A model generated the notes under the pieces. The model was not told where the DNA came from, searched no databases, and was given only the letters and a program-made list of their open reading frames with translations. This document shows, piece by piece, positions 58,989 to 64,000 of a stretch of 64,000 nucleotides of DNA (position 1 is the stretch's first letter; every line of letters starts with the position of its first letter). Source of the DNA: Peromyscus leucopus. Lineage: Eukaryota; Chordata; Mammalia; Rodentia; Cricetidae. The stretch lies in contig NC_051075.1 in assembly GCF_004664715.2 (NCBI RefSeq), forward strand, positions 89,503,709-89,567,708, in the 5' to 3' direction. The position numbers and the translations under genes were made by a program.

Positions 58989-59344
58989 GTTCCTGATGTG
59001 TCTTGGGGCAGGCAGCTTACCTTCTCACCTGTGGAAATGAGAGCACTTAGCCCTTGGTGCCTATTGTCAACTTTTATGTTTAGTGATAAGAAGCTGCTTC
59101 GCAAGCCTAAAGCCTGGCTTAGATGTTAAACAACACAGGATTGCTTAGAAGGAACTCGGTATTTAAGGGAAGTTTCCTAAAATTACGTTGAGCATGTTGA
59201 GCCTCCTTTCTTGCTTTCCAAGCTACCCTAGCATGGTGACAATGTTGAAGAAATAATAGTCTGTGTTGATGTCCATGGCCTGTGTTACCACAGTGAGGGG
59301 GGCAGAGGATCCATGCAAGTTGAAATCTGAGGGTCATGCTGAGC
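58988..59344. other. Unique sequence, nothing recognised
   Basis: A 72-codon minus frame only. Confidence 0.45.
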
Positions 59345-60064
59345 TGGTCCCACCCTTCAGTGGCCTTTGGATAGCTAGGCCTACCCCTTGCTGGATACTA
59401 TAGTAGGAGAGCTGTGTTCTCCCCCCCCCCCATGGGAGAGCTGGCCCAGGGACTCAGAGAGATGGCCCCACCCCTTACCATGGGCAGAGGAGAGCTGACT
59501 CCACACCTCCCTGAGGGGGGTGGCCCCAGTGACCTAGACTAACCAGCTCAGCTACAACCCAGACCCGCACCCTAACATCTACCCCATCTATGACCTGTTA
59601 GGGTGGGTGAAGGGACTGGGCCTGTGGAACAACAGCTTCAGGATCTTTATGATTCGGGGCAACAACAGGATATCTGAGAGGAGTTTCAGTGAGGGTCCAG
59701 TGATGACGGTGTGCCAGAGGCCAGAGGGCAGAGGCCTTGAACCAGACCAATGACCCACTGAAATGAACTTTTGCCGGTGGGGCGGATTGGACAAAAGGGT
59801 GTACCGTCTGATACACCACAGCTCTCGGTGCCACTAGGACAATGAAGAGTTGTTGGAGAGACGGGAAGGATGAGGTGGGGTTTGTTTGTTTGTTATCTTT
59901 TTAATTAATTTTGGGGGGTTCCTATGGGGGGAGGGATGCTGCTGTGGTGAGGGGTGGTATGGAGGGATGGGGAGGTGAGTGGGTTTGGGGTGCATGATGT
60001 GAAATTCCTGAAGAATCAATAAAGAATTATGTATATATATATGGAGAGAGAGAGAGAGAGAGAA
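59345..60064 (+). mobile_element. Rodent dispersed repeat, LINE-1 3' UTR-like
   Basis: 'aacaacagcttcaggatct', 'ttatgattcggggcaacaac', 'gccagaggccagagggcag', 'ggattggacaaaagggtgt' and 'caatgaagagttgttggag', ending 'aatcaataaagaattatgt', are familiar from a common rodent repeat ending in a poly(A) signal. I place it with LINE-1 3' ends but with limited certainty. It includes a C run (about 59420-59430) and ends in AT and GA runs. Confidence 0.5.
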
Positions 60065-60244
60065 TATTGGGAATTGAGGGTGAAAATAAATAGATATTGG
60101 AAAAATGGACTTACCACTCAACACAAAGCCAAGACAGAGAAAGCCAAGTTAGAAGAGGTAAGCCTTCAAACTTGACAGCCCCTGGGTAAGATGGGGATGT
60201 GACGTTAGCTTTGCCTTCTTGCCTATGAATTGTCTCATTCCTTC

Positions 60245-60357
60245 CTGTCTTTGTCTGGGTGTACCCTGTCTTTGTCTCGGTGTACCCCTGTCTTTGTCTC
60301 GGTGTACCCCGTCTTTGTCTCGGTGTACCCTGTCTTTGTCTCAGTGTACCCTGTCTT
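60245..60357 (+). repeat. ~21-bp minisatellite, about 5.5 units
   Basis: Units start at 60245, 60266, 60288, 60309, 60330 and 60351, each 'ctgtctttgtct' plus 'cggtgtacc', with one-base length changes in the C run. The repeated Thr-Glu-Thr-Lys pattern in the minus-strand 65-codon frame comes from it. Confidence 0.92.
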
Positions 60358-60954
60358 CCACTCCTTTGACCTCTGCCCCATAGTCAGGGTTAACTCAGCC
60401 TGGCACTGGTAGATACTGTGAGACTGACTCATCTCTACTTTGTGTGTCTTCCCATCCTTTGAACATGGCTTTGCTGCTACTTTAGTCTCTCAGAACCCGC
60501 TCCTTTTCCCATGACCTTGAACTCTGAACCCAAGACCATATCAAGAAGAGTTAACATGCTATGACCCGGGGCAAGAATGTTCAGAGAACTGACCCATGGA
60601 AAAACTCGAGTTTAGTTTTAGACAGGTTGGCATATGCTTAGTCATATGTAGATTAATGTCAGGAAAGAGGCTTAGGCAGGAGCTGTAAGGCTTAGAATGA
60701 TTTAGTTGGCAAGAGATTAGAATGAACACACAACCCACCCAAAGGTGGGGAGCAGTATGGTTTGGGAAATTATTAGATCTTTGTCAAGGCAGGTCATGGT
60801 CTTTCTCTCTACTTGGTCTCCTAGTTTGATGTACTTAACTTTTGATAAGTTGATTCTTGTTCAAGGAGCTAACTAACAAAAGTTATGAGCTTTAAAACAT
60901 TTGGCAAAAAGTAAAAGGCTTTGTTGTTGTTTTTCAGACATGCTTTTGTATCCC
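60358..60954. other. Unique sequence, nothing recognised
   Basis: No open frame of note after the minisatellite. Confidence 0.45.
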
Positions 60955-61130
60955 CTCAATCATTCATTCAACCAACAAGTACCACCTACCAGGTATTCAA
61001 CTTAAAGTAGCAAATCAGAACAGATAGTCATTGATGGCACACTAATGGGAGGAGCCAGAGGATCAAGAGACCACAGAATAGATGGCCAATGTACGTCACG
61101 ATGTGATAAGGGCTGTGGGGTCAGTCTTAG
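60955..61130 (+). repeat. LINE-2 3' end fragment
   Basis: 'caatcattcattcaaccaac', 'aagtaccacctaccaggta', 'gaacagatagtcattga' and 'cgatgtgataagggctgtgg' follow the order of the L2 3' end (cattcattcaacaaat, gcacctactatgtg, actgtgataagtgctat). Confidence 0.55.
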
Positions 61131-61188
61131 CTTGGCTTGGAGTGGAGTCCTAGATTACATAGGTGGCAGGGTAGTCTCTTATGTGGAG

Positions 61189-61673
61189 TGTAGCACGAAT
61201 CTTAAAAGGTCTTATTAATAAAAACAAACCTGGAGCCAGGTACTGGGGTGAACGCTGGAAGATCAGAGAAGCAAAACAAGCCACAGCCACCTCACCTCGC
61301 CAATTCCTCAGCTGATCCTGTTTCCTCAGACAGGAAGCCTCTGAGTCCTAATCTAGAATGAATCTCAGCTGAACTGCTCCTAAAATCCTAAAAGCTTAAC
61401 CAGCTCTAGTTCCTGGTCCTCATGCCTTAAATACCTTTCTGCTTTCTGCCATCACTTCCTGGGATTAAAGGCGGGTGTCACTATGCCTGGCTGTTTCCAT
61501 TGTGGCCTTAAACACAGAGATCCAGACGGATTTCTGCCTCTGGAATGCTAGGATTAAAGGTGTGAGTGCCACCATTTTCTGGCCTCTATGTCTGTCTAGT
61601 GGCTGTTCTGTCCCCTGACCCCAGATAAGTTTATTAGAGTGTACAATATTTTGGGGAACACAATACCACTACA
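61189..61673 (-). mobile_element. Solo LTR (485 bp) with B1-like modules and 6-bp duplication
   Basis: The plus strand starts 'tgtagcacgaatcttaaaag' and ends 'acaataccactaca', so it has TG...CA termini. A perfect 6-bp direct repeat, gtggag, flanks it at 61183-61188 and 61674-61679. Two B1-like segments lie inside: about 61456-61495 ('ggattaaaggcgggtgtcac') and 61508-61590 ('cacagagatccagacgg', 'gctaggattaaaggtgtga'). They are antisense on the plus strand, hence sense relative to the LTR if it runs on the minus strand. That direction is inferred from a degenerate TATA-like word and an AATAA signal near the left end. Confidence 0.82.
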
Positions 61674-61679
61674 GTGGAG

Positions 61680-62759
61680 AGACAACTGAGACATAAAGAC
61701 ATTGAAATTCAGCATCTGCAGCCTGTGTCCTATTAGCCAGGCAGCTCAGGGCATCTTTTCTGAGCCTTATGCCTCTGAGCTCTGAAATGCAGGATTTGAG
61801 AACTGGGCTCTTCATCCTTGATTGGTACCTGAAGCTTATTTTTACCCACAGGAAAAAGGGGAAAGCTCATCACTCTAGGATAAACCTGTGGCTTCATTTA
61901 GTGAGAGAATAGCATTCAGTAATGCTTCATTCCTTGACAGCGATGGAATAACCCATCCCATGGAAGGGTATTCTCAAAGTAGCTTAGCATTTCAGTTCCT
62001 GAGTTTAACTTAATACATCATTTGGAGTGAAACCTTCCAAGGTCACGCTGCACATGCATCAGACTTCAAAAATAGCTCATTGTGCATTTTAATTTATTTC
62101 AACTAGGACTTATCTCACATAGACCACTACCAGATGGTAAGATACACATTTTCTTTATATGCAAAAGGATTTTATACACCATAAACAAAATATCAACATG
62201 TGAAATTCAGGATAAAATGGTATAAATTTACCAAGGTCCAAGAAAAATGGCTAGAATGTAAAGGTCCCTAAGGCCCTTGATGACCATTAAAAAAGGACTA
62301 AAACTAGGTTCTCAGCTGCCTACTGGCCAAAGTGACAGGGGAAAGAGGCCAGTTGCTTTCTTGAATTTGTAAGGGAAGGAAAATTAATTTCACCACTTTT
62401 TTAAAGGAAGGAAAACATCCAGTGCTTACTCTATAGAACATTTCTCAAGAGAAGTTGAATGGAATATCAACCTAGAGATTTAGTTTACTATTTTAAGTGA
62501 CAATTCTATTTTAGCATTAATAAAATTATTTTGAGAAACTCTGGGAATGTTATCCTTGTTTTCTCTGAAATTAAAGAGACTTAGGATAGAGTGTTTTGAA
62601 TGTTCGTATCTTTCTCTCGCTGCCTTTTTGTCTCTCCTGCCATTCTCCACCTGTTATCCCCGCTTGTTCTGCTGTCTATGTCCATGCTTCTAGGATGTTC
62701 CCCTGATTGATTGGATTTTCACTTCTATTCTTCCATGTGCAGACAGGGTAGTGGGTAAT
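61680..62759. other. Unique sequence, no gene recognised
   Basis: The part 62080-62240 is AT-rich. No open frame over 60 codons. Confidence 0.5.
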
Positions 62760-63130
62760 GTGTAAGTGGTCGACTTGACTGGCTCTAGACTCCCCTGGAA
62801 GACAAATCTCTGGACACTGCACAACTAAGGTTGATATTAGGTTGATTAGTTAGGTTGATTAGGTTGATTAGGTTGATTAGGTGGGTTGAGGTGAGAAGAC
62901 CCACTTTAAATGTGGGTGGCAGCATCATCTCACGGTGGGGGCCCAAGAATGAATGCAAAAGAGAAGGATAGTTGAGGACTAGTATTTGCCTGTCTGCTTC
63001 CTGAGTGCAGATGCGATGTGACCTGCCACTGTTTTCTCCACCACAATTATGCACACCTTGAACTGGAGCCAAAACAAATCCTTTCTCCCTAAAGTGGCCT
63101 TTGTCAAAGTGATGCGACAAGATCCTGACA
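62760..63130 (+). mobile_element. MaLR/ERVL-like LTR with internal 9-bp repeat
   Basis: 'agaagacccactttaaatgt', 'gggtggcagcatcatctcac', 'ttcctgagtgcagatgcgat', 'ttgaactggagccaaaac' and 'cctttctccctaaagtggc' follow a MaLR/ERVL LTR layout. The 5' part carries GATTAGGTT repeats (about 62838-62881). The ends are decayed. Confidence 0.55.
62838..62881 (+). repeat. (GATTAGGTT)n 9-bp tandem repeat
   Basis: About four near-perfect 9-bp units, one with an inserted 'gttag'. The Leu-Ile-Asn repeat in the minus-strand 111-codon frame is its translation. Confidence 0.85.
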
Positions 63131-63727
63131 AAGAAAATCTGATAATCTGGCTTTTAGAGTGACAAATGGCGGCAATGCTAATATAAATATCATTAACTAG
63201 AATTTCCTACATGACTGCAGCACTTTACATATGGTACAGCTGCCATCTCATGAAGCCTGTCTACAGTCTGGTGAAAGACAAAAACTGCCATCTCCATTCT
63301 TCAGGATTACCCTGCTTGCCCATCTCCTCTGTAGATGGAGACCAGGAGGCATGGATGTCATGCTAGGATATACTGCGGATGTCTGCTCTTGCTTCTCAAA
63401 GTGCCCCATTTCCTGCTTGTTCCATTCTGTATGGCTCCAGTCTCTAATAAGTAGGCTTCTGACAAGAAAGCTGTGTGAACAAACTATTTATTATCTGGCT
63501 GGATAACTTACTTCAGGAAAGGATGCCATCTGAGAGGTGTTGAGCTTCTGAAGGCTAGCCCTGGTCCTTTGAACTACAGCATCTGACTTCTCACCGCCTA
63601 TCTTCTTCTCTTTCACGTCTTCAGAATGAGTCTATGGATATGCGTGCATAAAAATGTAACAATCAAGACTCTTGTGGAAAGCTAAAGCGAGTAAAAATTG
63701 AAAAAATTAGGAGACTTAATGGTATTA
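63131..63727. other. Unique sequence, nothing recognised
   Basis: A 91-codon plus frame (63231-63506) has no recognisable family. Confidence 0.45.
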
Positions 63728-63925
63728 TCTTTATTTGTTTGTATACGTGTCTCTGTGTGGGGGCATATGCACTATGTGTGTGCCGCACATTTGGAGGCCA
63801 GAAGAGGGTGCTGGATATCCTGCGGCTGAAGTTCCAGTCAGTTGTGCTGCCTTACATGGATGCTGAGAACTGAACTTTGTTCCTCTGCAAGTGCCCTTAG
63901 CCACTGAGCCATCATTCTAGACTCC
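63728..63925 (-). repeat. B3 SINE, antisense
   Basis: 'atctttatttgtttgtatac', 'atttggaggccagaagaggg', 'ctgaagttccagtcagttg', 'tgttcctctgcaagtgccc' and 'tagccactgagccatcattc' give a full-length antisense B3. Confidence 0.9.
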
Positions 63926-64000
63926 AAATGAGTGAAAATTTAAAAGGACTCAAAATATCTGTAGTCCCTGATTTATATTATGAATAGAAACTATTATGTT

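Noticed and set aside
60235..60432. Thr-Glu-Thr-Lys repeat protein
   Set aside because: It is the antisense translation of a 21-bp minisatellite with length changes between units.
62838..62881. Interstitial telomere repeat
   Set aside because: The unit is GATTAGGTT (9 bp), not TTAGGG, and it lies inside an LTR-like element.

Overview
This window looks like non-coding nuclear DNA from a rodent, probably a cricetid (vole, deer mouse or hamster type). The case rests on its repeats. B1, B3/B2-superfamily and B4/RSINE SINEs occur on both strands. There are rodent LINE-1 3' ends, MT/ORR1-like MaLR LTRs and mys-like ERV LTRs. Very long TG, CT/GA, TATC and CTTT microsatellites are frequent. The cricetid assignment comes mainly from recognising the B1 subtype (an 'aaaggcgcaaagct' segment) and the LTR types by eye, so it is an inference.

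I found no intact protein-coding gene, no exon I could defend, no tRNA, rRNA or CRISPR, and nothing bacterial or viral in organisation. Most open frames are short. Many of those that are longer lie in microsatellites, LTRs or antisense SINE sequence. The only recognisable protein-coding remnant is a betaretrovirus-like (class II ERV) integrase at about 48.87-49.71 kb. It is inactivated by an Asp-to-Asn change at the first catalytic position, frame breaks and premature stops. The window could be intergenic or a large intron; the sequence does not say which.

Layout. 0-9 kb: microsatellites, B3/B4 SINEs, a solo LTR at 3159-3610 with a perfect 6-bp target duplication, and old L2/MIR remnants. 9-20 kb: mostly unique sequence with a LINE-1 3' UTR (10.5 kb), a MaLR LTR (11.9 kb) and CT and TG tracts. 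20-28 kb: antisense LINE-1, MIR, B4, and a diverged duplicated segment of about 245 bp (24.87 and 26.09 kb). 28-36 kb: LINE-1 pieces, three MaLR LTRs, a 240-bp pyrimidine tract and simple repeats. 37-41 kb: a B1 with target duplications, a LINE-1 3' end of about 1.55 kb, and a five-unit 78-bp minisatellite. 41-51 kb: a B3, an antisense LTR, a MaLR solo LTR with a perfect 5-bp duplication (46.6 kb), a LINE-1 3' end and the decayed ERV. 51-64 kb: an ORR1-like LTR, B1 elements, a mys-like LTR with a B1 inserted beside it (55.2-55.7 kb), a 21-bp minisatellite, and a solo LTR carrying B1-like modules with a perfect 6-bp duplication (61.2 kb).

No undescribed biological system is evident. The observations most worth checking are the 78-bp minisatellite, the 245-bp duplicated segment, the insertion-dated LTRs and the decayed integrase. 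Repeat family names are from memory of consensus sequences and should be confirmed with RepeatMasker.
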